A stretch of DNA of 64,000 nt from JAFIFT01 sp020051095 (GCF_964199965.1 NZ_CAXMZT010000001.1:62001-126000), one strand, 5' to 3'. Shown: positions 8,730-17,464, counted from the first letter of the stretch. A program made the numbers and translations. The notes: generated by a model from the sequence alone, not told the origin.

Positions 8730-9341
8730 TTAATTCCCAAAAATACTTGAGAGGACATTCTCATAATCTTGGGTAATTTTTAAAAAAGACACATCATCAA
8801 CGTAATCTTTAACCTGAACCATTTTCATTTTGGCATAGCCGCAAGGATTAATGCCGTCAAATGGCTTCAAATCCATATCAATGTTCAAGGCAATCCCATG
8901 ATAAGTTCTTCCCTTTTTTACGCGCAAACCAATGGAAGCAATCTTAGCCTCATCGACATAAACCCCGGGTGCGCCACATTGAATTTGTGCCTTAATTTTG
9001 TAGAGGCTTAGCAGTTCAATTAATGATTTTTCTAATAAGCCAACGAGGGTCCGTATGCCCAGATTCATCCTTTGTATATCAAGCATGAAATAGACAACTA
9101 GCTGGCCAGGGCCATGATAAGTGACTTGCCCACCACGGTCTGTTTGAATGATGGGGATTGACCTGGGGTTTAATATGTGTTCGGCTTTACCTGCTTGACC
9201 TTGCGTGTAGACCGGCGGATGTTGTAAAAACCATAGCTCATCGTTTGATTTTTCATCTCGCTCACTTGTATAGCTTTTCATCTTCTGCCAAGTACTTTCG
9301 TAGTCAACAAGTCCAAGGTGCTTATGAATCAGGGCCATCAT
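8730..9341 (-). CDS. lipB: Octanoyl-(acyl-carrier-protein):protein N-octanoyltransferase
   Basis: LipB moves an octanoyl group from ACP to lipoyl domains of 2-oxoacid dehydrogenases and GcvH, the first step of lipoate synthesis. The 203-residue protein has the family signature RGGQVTYHGPGQLV (69-82), the conserved lysine in DEAKIASIGLRV (Lys133) and the nucleophile Cys167 in INPCGY. The gene overlaps the ybeD stop by 4 nt and ends 2 nt before the lssY start. Two adjacent ATGs (9341 and 9338) are possible starts. lipA, which often follows in enterobacteria, is absent here and lssY stands in its place. Confidence 0.96.
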   Translation of the reverse strand: MMALIHKHLGLVDYESTWQKMKSYTSERDEKSNDELWFLQHPPVYTQGQAGKAEHILNPRSIPIIQTDRGGQVTYHGPGQLVVYFMLDIQRMNLGIRTLVGLLEKSLIELLSLYKIKAQIQCGAPGVYVDEAKIASIGLRVKKGRTYHGIALNIDMDLKPFDGINPCGYAKMKMVQVKDYVDDVSFLKITQDYENVLSSIFGN

Positions 9342-9604
9342 ATTACCATTTTAACCTGTGGATGGGCGGTTAATGCATTGTAGATTTTATCCAAATTCGA
9401 CTTTGAAGTCACATGGAAGGCAATCGTGATGGAGATGTAACGATGGTTTGTGCTTGGCTGATAAGTAAATGTTGGTTTATCGCCTTGCTCACAATGGTCA
9501 TGTGACAACTGTCGAATTTCTTCGATGTATTGATGATCATTGGGGCCAAAGACCTTAATTTTAAAGTCAGTAGGAAAATCCATCATGGTATGTTTATTAG
9601 CCAT
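9338..9604 (-). CDS. ybeD: YbeD family (DUF493) small regulatory-fold protein
   Basis: An 88-residue ACT-like ferredoxin-fold protein with the family features MDFPTDFKIKVFG near the start, SITIAFHVTSKSNLDKIYNAL in the second half and HPQVKMVI at the end. The function of the family is not established; the gene nearly always sits between dacA and lipB, as here. The ATG at 9604 gives the usual length of 87-88 residues; a TTG at 9622 would add MENINR and is not favoured by family length. Its stop overlaps lipB by 4 nt, indicating coupling. Confidence 0.9.
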   Translation of the reverse strand: MANKHTMMDFPTDFKIKVFGPNDHQYIEEIRQLSHDHCEQGDKPTFTYQPSTNHRYISITIAFHVTSKSNLDKIYNALTAHPQVKMVI

Positions 9605-9628
9605 TCGATTAATATTTTCCAATATAGT

Positions 9629-10834
9629 TTAAGCTTTCCCAAACCAATTATTCCAAGTTAATTTAAAACCATCCTTAAATCTAACAAAAAAACCACCTTT
9701 TTGCACATCATGCAAGGCATAGAGTGGTTTTTGTACAACAGGTTTGCCTTCTAATTCGATAATAAGCTCCCCAATTTGTTGCCCTTGTTTGATAGGCGCT
9801 ACTAATGAGCTTGGAATATTGGTTGATACTTTCAGTTTATCATAGGTGCCAGTTGGTATAGTGATATATTGGTCACTTTTAAGGCCGACGTTGACTTGAT
9901 TGAGTTGCCCTTTGTATAAAGGAAGACTGGTAATGGTTTCCTTGGCTTTAAATAGTTGATGGGTTGTAAAGAATCGGAAACCATAGTTAAGCAACCGCTC
10001 ACTATCATCGGCACGTGCCGCTTCTGAAGGTGAACCGAGCACTACGGCTATGAGACGCATGTTATCTTTTTTAGCAGAGGACACGAGGCAGTAACCCGCA
10101 TCATTGGTATGGCCTGTTTTCATACCATCAACGTGACTATCTCGCCATAACAGCCGATTTCTATTGGGTTGTCTAATGCCGTTGTAAGTAAACCATTTCT
10201 GTTTATACCAATGGTAGTATTGAGGAAATGATTGGATCAACGCACGACTAAGTATCGCTAGATCCATGGATGTGGTGTATAATTCGGCGTTGGGGAGGCC
10301 GGTGCTATCCGTGAAATGGCTGTTTTTCATTCCAATCGATTGAGCCTGTTGATTCATGATTGCCGTAAAACCCTCTTCTGAACCCCCAATATATTCAGCC
10401 ATGGCCACACAAGCATCGTTCCCAGAATCGACGATAATGCCTTTTAAAAGATTTTCAACGCTCACTTGCTGACCTTCTTTAATAAACATGCGAGAACCAC
10501 CTGTTTTCCAGGCTTTTACACTCACAGGGACATTATCTTCTAGTCTAAGTTGACCACTGCTAAGTGAATTGGATATCACATAGAGCGTCATTAATTTTGT
10601 CAAACTAGCAGGTGGCAACTTTTGCTCACTGTTTTTTTCCGCGATGACCTTGCCACTATCAACATCAATCAAAATATAGGATTTTGCATTAATCGTTGGG
10701 GCTGTGGGGATAGTTAATGGTCCTTCGGTAGGACGAGGCGGCTGTTTTGGCAGGGTTGTGGCTTGGCCATAAGACACAATGAAACAGAAAATTGTAACCG
10801 CAACATATTTATAAGGAAAATATAGCCTAAGCAT
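9629..10834 (-). CDS. dacA: D-alanyl-D-alanine carboxypeptidase (PBP5/6 type)
   Basis: This low-molecular-weight penicillin-binding protein trims the terminal D-Ala from peptidoglycan pentapeptides in the periplasm. The 401-residue protein has a signal sequence (residues about 8-25), the active-site SLTK (Ser77-Lys80), SGN in VDSGNDACVAM, and KTG in DGMKTGHTNDAGYC. After the peptidase S11 domain comes the C-terminal beta domain (TITSLPLYKGQLNQVNVGLK) and an amphipathic tail (GFFVRFKDGFKLTWNNWFGK) suited to membrane anchoring. It heads the dacA-ybeD-lipB-lssY unit, with 24 nt to ybeD. The usual neighbours mrdA and mrdB lie far away at 53-56 kb. Confidence 0.95.
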   Translation of the reverse strand: MLRLYFPYKYVAVTIFCFIVSYGQATTLPKQPPRPTEGPLTIPTAPTINAKSYILIDVDSGKVIAEKNSEQKLPPASLTKLMTLYVISNSLSSGQLRLEDNVPVSVKAWKTGGSRMFIKEGQQVSVENLLKGIIVDSGNDACVAMAEYIGGSEEGFTAIMNQQAQSIGMKNSHFTDSTGLPNAELYTTSMDLAILSRALIQSFPQYYHWYKQKWFTYNGIRQPNRNRLLWRDSHVDGMKTGHTNDAGYCLVSSAKKDNMRLIAVVLGSPSEAARADDSERLLNYGFRFFTTHQLFKAKETITSLPLYKGQLNQVNVGLKSDQYITIPTGTYDKLKVSTNIPSSLVAPIKQGQQIGELIIELEGKPVVQKPLYALHDVQKGGFFVRFKDGFKLTWNNWFGKA

Positions 10835-10912
10835 AATACATCAATCCAGTCTTTAAAATCGTTATAATAACATATTGGCTGTATTGGTAAACGGTGATGA
10901 AAAAATATTTCG

Positions 10913-11314
10913 CTAGAATTCTTCGTCATCATCAACACTAAAAGAAGATCCACACCCACAGGTGGTTTTTGCATTGGGATTTCGTATCACAAATTGCTCG
11001 CCTTGAATGCCTTGAACGTAATCAATCTCAGCTCCTTGCAGAAATTGATAGCTCATTGAATCGACAACCAGATTAACACTACTATCACCAAACGAACATT
11101 GCTGTTTGACAATGATATCATCAGTATTCGTTTTGTTATCAAAAGCAAAGCCGTATTGAAACCCTGAGCACCCACCACCTGTGATGTAAACACGTAGGCT
11201 CAAAGAAGGATCATTTTCCTCTTCTAGGAGAGAAAAGACTTTATCCGCGGCACGCACAGTGAAAATGATATCTTGTAGTTTATCATCGGCTTGATTGCCT
11301 ACGACAGTACTCAT
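10913..11314 (-). CDS. erpA: Iron-sulfur cluster insertion protein, A-type carrier
   Basis: ErpA hands Fe-S clusters to apo-enzymes such as those of isoprenoid synthesis. The product from ATG 11314 is 133 residues and carries the three A-type cysteines: GGGCSGF and the pair in TTCGCGSSF near the end. The extended variant VRAADKVFSLLEEENDPSLS and the short acidic tail DDDEEF fit ErpA better than IscA. The ATG at 11314 is preceded by GGAG; an upstream in-frame TTG at 11326 lies across that ribosome site and is not the start. It follows mnmA on the same strand with a 32-nt gap. Confidence 0.93.
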   Translation of the reverse strand: MSTVVGNQADDKLQDIIFTVRAADKVFSLLEEENDPSLSLRVYITGGGCSGFQYGFAFDNKTNTDDIIVKQQCSFGDSSVNLVVDSMSYQFLQGAEIDYVQGIQGEQFVIRNPNAKTTCGCGSSFSVDDDEEF

Positions 11315-11346
11315 AAACAGCTCCAAAAATTAATGCTCTCTACTTA

Positions 11347-12432
11347 TTATTTTATAACTTCTTCAATCTCGGCGCCACCAATGCAGACATTTTGTTGGTA
11401 AAACACAATATATTGTCCGGGAGAAACGGCACGTTGAGGTTCTGTGAACATCACCACATGGCTGCCTTTTGCATCCGGTGGTGATAATAAACAACCTTGC
11501 TCTGGTTGACGATGGCGGATTCGACTATAACATGTCAAGGGCAAATTTGCGCTTTGGTTGTCTAGCCAGTTAATACCTTGACAGATCAATCCTTGGCTAT
11601 AAAGAAGCGGATGATGGGTCCCTTGTGCAACAACGAGCTGATTCGTATTAATCTTTTTTTCGACTACATACCAAGGTTTTTCTTCCGCATTTTTTTGCCC
11701 ACCAATATTTAAACCCTGACGTTGTCCAATTGTATAGTACATCAACCCATCATGCTTACCGATAGACTTCCCAAATGTATCAATAATTTCGCCTGGCTTG
11801 GCTAATAGATATTCCTTTAGAAAAGAGCGGAACCGCTTTTCCCCGATAAAGCATATTCCAGTAGAGTCCTTTTTATCATGGGTGATAAGATGTTGATCCT
11901 TAGCAATTTGGCGAACTTCTGATTTAAGATAATCGCCGATAGGAAATAAGACTTGCGAGAGGATATTTGGATTAATCGCATGCAAAAAATACGTTTGATC
12001 TTTTTCTCTATCTTTTGCTTTGATTAATTTAAATTGCCCATCAATTTGCTTAGTTCGGGCATAATGACCTGTGGCGATAAAGTCTGCCCCCAGTTGAAGT
12101 GCATATTGAAAGAACAATTTGAATTTGATTTCTTTGTTGCATAGAATATCAGGATTCGGTGTGCGTCCTTTTTGGTAAGCCTCTAAAAAATAGGTAAAAA
12201 CATTATTCCAATAGTCTTCAGCAAAGTTGACCGTGTGTAAGGGTATATTGAGTTGTTGGCAAACTGCTTGGGCATCTGCAAGATCCAAAGCTGCGCTGCA
12301 ATGGGCATCCTTATCATCTTGCTCCCAGTTTTTCATAAATAATCCTTCTACTTCATATCCTTGCTGCTTTAACAGCCAGGCACAAACGGAAGAATCGACA
12401 CCACCGGAAATCCCAACAATTACTTTGTTCAT
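11347..12432 (-). CDS. mnmA: tRNA-specific 2-thiouridylase
   Basis: MnmA installs the 2-thio group on the wobble uridine of tRNA Lys, Glu and Gln, using persulfide relayed from IscS through the Tus proteins. The 361-residue protein has the PP-loop SGGVDSS at 9-15, the first catalytic cysteine in TPNPDILCNKEIKF and the second in DSTGICFIGEKRF, and a C-terminal beta-barrel domain (AVSPGQYIVFY). The start ATG faces the divergent yceD gene across 78 bp holding a shared promoter-like sequence. mnmC, which completes the C5 modification of the same nucleotide, lies elsewhere in this window (42894-44861). Confidence 0.96.
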   Translation of the reverse strand: MNKVIVGISGGVDSSVCAWLLKQQGYEVEGLFMKNWEQDDKDAHCSAALDLADAQAVCQQLNIPLHTVNFAEDYWNNVFTYFLEAYQKGRTPNPDILCNKEIKFKLFFQYALQLGADFIATGHYARTKQIDGQFKLIKAKDREKDQTYFLHAINPNILSQVLFPIGDYLKSEVRQIAKDQHLITHDKKDSTGICFIGEKRFRSFLKEYLLAKPGEIIDTFGKSIGKHDGLMYYTIGQRQGLNIGGQKNAEEKPWYVVEKKINTNQLVVAQGTHHPLLYSQGLICQGINWLDNQSANLPLTCYSRIRHRQPEQGCLLSPPDAKGSHVVMFTEPQRAVSPGQYIVFYQQNVCIGGAEIEEVIK

Positions 12433-12464
12433 GTAGTATGTGTTATTTAGTTCACAAAAAGGCT

Positions 12465-12474
12465 ATTATATAAT
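12465..12474. promoter_or_regulatory. Overlapping divergent -10 elements for mnmA and yceD
   Basis: The palindrome ATTATATAAT contains TATAAT on the plus strand (12469-12474) and TATAAT on the minus strand (12470-12465). It lies midway between the divergent starts of mnmA (12432) and yceD (12511). The -35 regions are weak on both sides: TTTAGT at 12446-12451 for the plus strand, and CTGAAG at 12493-12488 for the minus strand. Both directions could compete for polymerase here. Confidence 0.4.
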
Positions 12475-12510
12475 AATTTTAAGCAATCTTCAGTATATTG
12501 TGAGACTAAT

Positions 12511-12912
12511 ATGCGATTACATTTGTCATACCCCCCTTCGGATACAATAATGATCAGTCCGGAACAAGAAAGATTACCATCACACGTCATTACAATAACC
12601 CCCGTTCAAATAGTTTATAATTTGCAGCAGTATGGTGATTATTACGACCTCACCTTGAAGACGAGCTGTCAACTTACGTTGTGTTGCCAGCGTTGCATGG
12701 AATCGTTCGAGTATTCCTATCAAAATAGGACTCAGATAGGGTTGTGTGATAGTGATGAAGTAGCAGAGCGGATAATGGATCAATACGAGCCCGTTGTTTT
12801 AGAAATGGATGAAATCCCCTTTGAAACCATAATTATTGATGAGCTACATTTATATTTACCACTTTTCCATTCCGATGAAAAAAGGTGCCTTACCGTCATG
12901 AACGCCATATAG
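12511..12912 (+). CDS. yceD: YceD/DUF177 family 23S rRNA accumulation protein, short form
   Basis: The 133-residue protein belongs to the DUF177 family, which occurs upstream of rpmF and is needed for normal 23S rRNA levels in E. coli. Family marks are CQLTLCCQRCMESFEY (the CxRC centre) and LPLFHSDEKRC near the end, plus the acidic DEIPFETIIIDELHLYLP. It is shorter than the E. coli protein (173 residues): the C-terminal NPF-type segment is missing, because a TAG follows 7 codons after KRC. The other forward frames after this point do not restore a family-like ending, so this looks like a natural short form, not a frameshift. It heads the rpmF-fab cluster. Confidence 0.85.
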   Translation: MRLHLSYPPSDTIMISPEQERLPSHVITITPVQIVYNLQQYGDYYDLTLKTSCQLTLCCQRCMESFEYSYQNRTQIGLCDSDEVAERIMDQYEPVVLEMDEIPFETIIIDELHLYLPLFHSDEKRCLTVMNAI

Positions 12913-12936
12913 AATCACTTCGATTCAACAACCACA

Positions 12937-12970
12937 GTAACCGTCTCCCCATGTCTGGGGAGACGGTTAC
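12937..12970. promoter_or_regulatory. Perfect 14-bp hairpin between yceD and rpmF
   Basis: GTAACCGTCTCCCC (12937-12950) and GGGGAGACGGTTAC (12957-12970) are exact reverse complements around a 6-nt loop. No T run follows on either strand, so this is not a standard intrinsic terminator. It lies 24 nt after the yceD stop in the 233-bp gap before rpmF. It could be an RNase III processing site, an mRNA stabiliser for yceD, or a dyad bound by a protein; the sequence does not decide. Confidence 0.7.
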
Positions 12971-13145
12971 ATAAAACAAGATAGACAGAAGTGCGTTGAT
13001 TTTCTGTACGAGGTGCAAAAGTCATGGATTACCAGGTATTTTATTTGATCTTTAACAGAAAAAAATTTAACGAAAGACTTGGCAGCCAAAGAAAAAATAG
13101 GTAATATTGCTCCTTTATTGTGACAAATTGGTTAGGAGCAATACA

Positions 13146-13337
13146 ATGGCTGTGCAACAGAACAAAAAATCACGCTCAAAACGTGATATGCGTCGATCAC
13201 ACGATGCTTTAAGAAAACCAACAACATCTGTCGATGCTGTTACTGGCGAAACTCATTTGCGTCATCATATGACACCTGATGGTTATTACCGTGGTAGACA
13301 AGTTGTAGACAGTGAAACCGTTTACGAAGAAGAGTAA
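13146..13337 (+). CDS. rpmF: 50S ribosomal protein L32
   Basis: The 63-residue protein begins MAVQQNKKSRSKRDMRRSHD, typical of L32, and ends with HLRHHMTPDGYYRGRQVV. This form lacks the zinc-binding cysteines found in many Gram-positive L32 proteins. The ATG at 13146 follows TAGGAGC; the frame extends upstream to 13107, but that part has no family support. plsX starts 5 nt after the stop, so the two are very likely cotranscribed, as in other gammaproteobacteria. Confidence 0.96.
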   Translation: MAVQQNKKSRSKRDMRRSHDALRKPTTSVDAVTGETHLRHHMTPDGYYRGRQVVDSETVYEEE

Positions 13338-13342
13338 TAATA

Positions 13343-14371
13343 TTGAACAACGTGACACTAGCTATTGATGCAATGGGTGGTGATTACGGGTTGCCCGTGG
13401 TCATACCTGCTTGCGCAAAAGCCCTGAAAAGGAATTCAGGATTAAAATTTCTGCTAGTTGGCGATGAAACGCTGGTATCAAAAGCGTTAATTAAGCATGG
13501 AATAGCTAATCATCCTCGAATAACAGTGATTCATGCTAGCGAAACCGTTGAAATGGATGAGCTTCCTTCGCATGCTATGCGTAATAAGCGTGATTCGTCT
13601 ATGCGTGTCGCTGTAAACCTTGTCAAAAAAGGGATTGCAGATGCTTGCGTTAGTGCGGGTAATACAGGTGCACTAATGGCTATTTCCCGATTCGTTTTAA
13701 AAACCCTCCCGGGCATTGATCGCCCAGCCATCATGTCTGAAATGCCAACGATACATGGCACAACGCGTGTTATGGATCTTGGTGCAAACGTAGATTCATG
13801 TGCTGAACATCTCTTCCAATTTGCTGTCATGGGTTCTGCCTTAATTCGCGCAGTGGATAAAATTGAAAATCCCAAAATTGGTTTATTAAATATTGGCGTT
13901 GAAGAAATCAAAGGCAATGATCAGGTGAAACGGACGGCCAATATGTTAGCTGATTGCAGCTGTTTAAACTATGCAGGTTATTGCGAAGGAGATGATTTTT
14001 TCACGGGTGACTTTGACTTGATTGTCTGTGATGGATTTGTCGGTAATGTCGCATTAAAAGCGAGTGAAGGCTTAGCGCGTTTTATCCAACACCAATTAAA
14101 AGAAGCATTTAAATATTCTTGGTTTAGTCGGTTGAGTGGGGTGATTTCATTACCCGTGTTAAAGCGATTTAAAAAAAAGATGGATCCCTCTCATTATAAT
14201 GGAGCGTGCTTGCTTGGACTAAATGGCCTTGTTGTTAAAAGTCATGGTGGTGCAAATGTCGTTGGCTTTGTCGCTGCAATTGAACAGGCAAATTTATTAG
14301 CCAAAAGGGATGTTGCCAATATAGTACGTGATAAAATAACCGAATTTGTAAATGAAGGGCTTATCCTATGA
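13343..14371 (+). CDS. plsX: Phosphate acyltransferase PlsX
   Basis: PlsX makes acyl-phosphate from acyl-ACP, feeding PlsY in phospholipid synthesis; it is a peripheral membrane enzyme. The 342-residue protein has the family start TLAIDAMGGDYG, the segment ASETVEMDELPSHAMRNKRD, SAGNTGALMA and the C-terminal SHGGANVVGF. A TTG at 13343 gives MNNVTLAID and follows GAAGAAGAG at about 9 nt; a GTG at 13352 (start at VTLAID) is the alternative. No ATG is available near the start. The 3' end overlaps fabH by 4 nt. Confidence 0.95.
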   Translation: MNNVTLAIDAMGGDYGLPVVIPACAKALKRNSGLKFLLVGDETLVSKALIKHGIANHPRITVIHASETVEMDELPSHAMRNKRDSSMRVAVNLVKKGIADACVSAGNTGALMAISRFVLKTLPGIDRPAIMSEMPTIHGTTRVMDLGANVDSCAEHLFQFAVMGSALIRAVDKIENPKIGLLNIGVEEIKGNDQVKRTANMLADCSCLNYAGYCEGDDFFTGDFDLIVCDGFVGNVALKASEGLARFIQHQLKEAFKYSWFSRLSGVISLPVLKRFKKKMDPSHYNGACLLGLNGLVVKSHGGANVVGFVAAIEQANLLAKRDVANIVRDKITEFVNEGLIL

Positions 14372-15321
14372 TTTATGCGTCTATTCACAGTACGGGTGCC
14401 TACTTGCCCAATAAAAACCTGCATAATGATGACCTCCCAGCCAATTTAGAAACGAATGATGAATGGATTTATGCTCGAACGGGTATTCATAGTCGCTATA
14501 TTGCCAATGAGAAAGAAACAACTGCGTATATGGCAGAGCAGGCAGCCCTTGATTGCATGAGGAATGGGAATATTTCACCCACTGATGTGGATATGATTAT
14601 TGCAGCAACCTGTTCACCAAGCCACTTTTTCCCTTCGGCCGCCTGTTTTATTCAAAAAGCAATCGGAGCAAAAGATACGACGCCTGCGTTCGATTTGAAT
14701 GCTGCCTGTAGTGGATTCGTGTATGCGCTAGATGTTGCTAGTCAATATATACAAAACGGAAAATATCGTTCGATTCTAGTGGTTGGTAGTGAAACCATGT
14801 CAAAAACTGTGAATTGGAATGATCGAAGTAGCTGTATATTATTTGGAGATGGAGCAGGTGCTGCACTCGTAACTGCTTCTGACTCACCCGGAATTATTGC
14901 CTCTCGCTTGCATGCGAAATTTGATCAGGATGGTCTATTAAATTATGACAACGCCACTCATCGGGACACCCGTTCTTCCATACATATGCAAGGTAATGAA
15001 GTTTTCAAATTAGCTGTTTTGCATATGGAGCAAGTGGTTGATCAAATCCTAGCAGACGCAAACATGGAACAATCGCAGGTAGATTGGTTAATTCCTCATC
15101 AGGCAAATAAGCGAATCATTATGGCCATTGCAAAACGTCTAAATTTACCGATGTCGCAGGTAATTTTAACCATTGAGACTCAGGGAAACACGTCGGCAGC
15201 TTCGATTCCCCTCACGTTACATCATGCTGTTAAAAACCAACAAGTGAAGCGGGGTGACACCATGTTACTTGAATCATTTGGTGGTGGCATGACTTGGGGC
15301 GCGATGCTTATCAAATATTGA
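14368..15321 (+). CDS. fabH: Beta-ketoacyl-ACP synthase III
   Basis: FabH condenses acetyl-CoA with malonyl-ACP to start fatty-acid synthesis. The 317-residue protein shows the nucleophile Cys114 in LNAACSGFVYAL, the histidine in LIPHQANKRI and the asparagine in GNTSAASIPLTL, the full Cys-His-Asn triad. The end, ESFGGGMTWGAMLIKY, is typical. Its ATG overlaps the plsX stop (ATGA), and fabD follows after 9 nt with GAGG ahead of it. Confidence 0.97.
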   Translation: MIYASIHSTGAYLPNKNLHNDDLPANLETNDEWIYARTGIHSRYIANEKETTAYMAEQAALDCMRNGNISPTDVDMIIAATCSPSHFFPSAACFIQKAIGAKDTTPAFDLNAACSGFVYALDVASQYIQNGKYRSILVVGSETMSKTVNWNDRSSCILFGDGAGAALVTASDSPGIIASRLHAKFDQDGLLNYDNATHRDTRSSIHMQGNEVFKLAVLHMEQVVDQILADANMEQSQVDWLIPHQANKRIIMAIAKRLNLPMSQVILTIETQGNTSAASIPLTLHHAVKNQQVKRGDTMLLESFGGGMTWGAMLIKY

Positions 15322-15330
15322 GGTCATCAA

Positions 15331-16272
15331 ATGAATACAGCATTTATTTTTCCTGGACAAGGCTCCCAGTCAGTTGGCATGTTAAATCAACTTTATGATT
15401 GTTTTCCTCAATATTGCACGCAGTACTTTGAGTTGATATCGCAACACGCGGGGTTTAATGTTTGGGATTTAGTCCATAATGGACCAAACGATAAACTTAA
15501 CCAGACTGAATACACTCAGGTCGCGATGTTAGCTTCGGATGTATTAATCTACCAATTATTCAGGCAAGCTTTTCCTGAGACCATCCCTCAGGTGATGGCG
15601 GGACACAGTTTGGGTGAATATGCCGCGTTAGTTTGTGCTGGCGCGATGACAATTGAACAAGGTATAAAAATTGTTCGACGACGCGGCCAGCTGATGCAAG
15701 AAGCCGTGCCATTGGGTGAAGGCGCAATGGCAGCAATCGTTGGTTTAGAAAATGCGACGGTATCATCCCTATGTGATATGGCAAGTGATGAAGCATTTAA
15801 GGTTAGCCCTGCTAATTTTAATGCTCCTGGTCAAGTTGTTGTTGCTGGTCATACCGCTGCAGTTGAAAAAGCAATTACTTTAGCTGAAAAACAAAATGCG
15901 CGTCTGGCTAAAATGATACCTGTCAGTGTGCCGTGCCATTGTGATTTATTAACAGACGTGGCTTCGGAATTTGAAACATACCTTTCACAGTTTACGTTTC
16001 TTTCGCCTAAAACACCGGTAGTAGCCAATGTGAATGCCAAGCCTTATACTTCTGCAGAAGAGATACGACCCTGGTTGACAAAGCAGTTATACTCTCCTGT
16101 GTTATGGGTAGAAAGTATCGATAATATGGTGAGAACTTATTCGTTAAATGAAGCATTGGAAGTAGGGCCTGGCAACGTTTTATCTGGATTGGTCAAACGA
16201 ATTGATCGTTCCTTAAAACCAATATCAGCCTTATCACAATTGTTAACAAGCCAAGTATTAACTAATCAGTAA
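15331..16272 (+). CDS. fabD: Malonyl-CoA:ACP transacylase
   Basis: FabD loads malonyl onto ACP, the extender for all elongation rounds. The 313-residue protein has AFIFPGQGSQSVGM at the N-terminus, the catalytic serine in AGHSLGEYAAL (Ser93), the substrate arginine in VRRRGQLMQEA and the histidine in SVPCHCDLL. The last helix LSQLLTSQ is slightly longer than usual. It lies between fabH and fabG with gaps of 9 and 11 nt. Confidence 0.97.
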   Translation: MNTAFIFPGQGSQSVGMLNQLYDCFPQYCTQYFELISQHAGFNVWDLVHNGPNDKLNQTEYTQVAMLASDVLIYQLFRQAFPETIPQVMAGHSLGEYAALVCAGAMTIEQGIKIVRRRGQLMQEAVPLGEGAMAAIVGLENATVSSLCDMASDEAFKVSPANFNAPGQVVVAGHTAAVEKAITLAEKQNARLAKMIPVSVPCHCDLLTDVASEFETYLSQFTFLSPKTPVVANVNAKPYTSAEEIRPWLTKQLYSPVLWVESIDNMVRTYSLNEALEVGPGNVLSGLVKRIDRSLKPISALSQLLTSQVLTNQ

Positions 16273-16283
16273 ATGGGATATTT

Positions 16284-17024
16284 ATGTCAGACATAAAAAC
16301 TGCTCTTGTAACGGGTGCTTCCCGAGGTATCGGACATAGCATAGCCAAAAAATTGGCATCAGAGGGGTATCATGTGATTGGTACTGCAACGACATCAGCA
16401 GGTGCCGCTTCAATTCAAGATGCATTAGCATCTTATCCAATACCAGGTGAAGGAAAAGTATTGGATGTGAGTCAAGCCGATCAGATTGAGACATTACTTG
16501 CAGAGATTTCTGAAAAAGGACAGAGTCCTTTAATTTTGGTTAATAATGCCGGGATTACGAAAGATAATTTAGTGTTGCGCATGGATGATGATGAATGGCA
16601 ATCGGTAATTGATACAAACTTGACCGCCATTTTTAAATTAACAAAAGCGTGTTTACGAAGTATGTTTCGCGCTCGATGGGGGCGAATCATTAACATCAGC
16701 TCCGTAGTTGGGTTTACCGGAAATAGTGGTCAAGCAAATTATACAGCAGCTAAAGCGGGTTTAGTTGGCTTTTCCAAATCATTAGCTGCTGAAATTGCAA
16801 GCAGAAATATTACCGTGAATCTGGTAGCGCCGGGATTTATTGAAACGGACATGACCGATGCTTTACCCCAAATGATTAAAGATGAGTTGTTAAAAAAAAT
16901 ACCGATGAAGCGAATGGGGCAACCTGACGATATTGCTGAGGCTGTGAACTTTTTGGCCTCAGAAAAAGCAAACTATATAACAGGTGAAACAATTCATGTA
17001 AATGGTGGCTTATTTATGCATTAA
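16284..17024 (+). CDS. fabG: 3-oxoacyl-ACP reductase
   Basis: FabG reduces 3-ketoacyl-ACP with NADPH. The 246-residue short-chain dehydrogenase has the cofactor motif TGASRGIGHSIA (residues 10-21), NNAGITKDNLVLRM, the active-site Ser in INISSVVGFTGN, the YTAAK tyrosine/lysine pair, and VAPGFIETDMT. The end NYITGETIHVNGGLFM is typical of FabG. A 135-bp gap with an inverted repeat separates it from acpP, which suggests that acpP has separate control. Confidence 0.96.
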   Translation: MSDIKTALVTGASRGIGHSIAKKLASEGYHVIGTATTSAGAASIQDALASYPIPGEGKVLDVSQADQIETLLAEISEKGQSPLILVNNAGITKDNLVLRMDDDEWQSVIDTNLTAIFKLTKACLRSMFRARWGRIINISSVVGFTGNSGQANYTAAKAGLVGFSKSLAAEIASRNITVNLVAPGFIETDMTDALPQMIKDELLKKIPMKRMGQPDDIAEAVNFLASEKANYITGETIHVNGGLFMH

Positions 17025-17033
17025 AAAGCTTGC

Positions 17034-17082
17034 GTTATCAAATTAATTTTATAAACTTAACTGAGTTATATTTTTTGATAAC
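17034..17082. promoter_or_regulatory. Inverted repeat in the fabG-acpP spacer
   Basis: GTTATCAAA (17034-17042) and TTTGATAAC (17074-17082) are exact reverse complements with a 31-nt interval that holds a second small dyad (AACTGAGTT). It lies just after the fabG stop and 78 bp before acpP. It could fold in RNA or bind a regulator; no T tract follows, so it is not a clear terminator. acpP is usually expressed far above its neighbours, so a control site here is plausible. Confidence 0.35.
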
Positions 17083-17159
17083 AACGAATTAATAAGAAGT
17101 TTGGATTATTTTAAATGCATTTATTGTTTACTTAATACTAATAAGAGGATTAAAAAATT

Positions 17160-17408
17160 ATGAGTACTGTTGCTGAACGTGTTAGAAAAGTTGTAACTGA
17201 GCAATTGGGTATTTCTGATGAAGAGTTGAAAAATGATGCATCATTTGTTGATGATTTAGGTGCCGATTCATTGGATACCGTTGAACTTGTGTTAGCGCTT
17301 GAAGATGAATTTGATACAGATATTCCTGATGAAAAGGCTGAAAAAATCACCACCGTTCAGGAAGCAATTGACTATGTTGAATCCAATATTGGTAATGAAG
17401 ACGCTTAA
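17160..17408 (+). CDS. acpP: Acyl carrier protein
   Basis: ACP carries growing acyl chains on a phosphopantetheine arm. The 82-residue acidic protein has the modification site DLGADSLDTVELV with Ser37, and ends DYVESNIGNEDA. A ribosome site AAGAGG lies 7-12 nt ahead of the ATG. A hairpin with a T-rich tail at 17465-17505 closes the transcript, giving the usual short, strong acpP message. Confidence 0.98.
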   Translation: MSTVAERVRKVVTEQLGISDEELKNDASFVDDLGADSLDTVELVLALEDEFDTDIPDEKAEKITTVQEAIDYVESNIGNEDA

Positions 17409-17464
17409 ACTGAACCAGCCAAAGGTGAGGATACGCTTTGGCAGGCGGCTTTAATCTGACGGGA

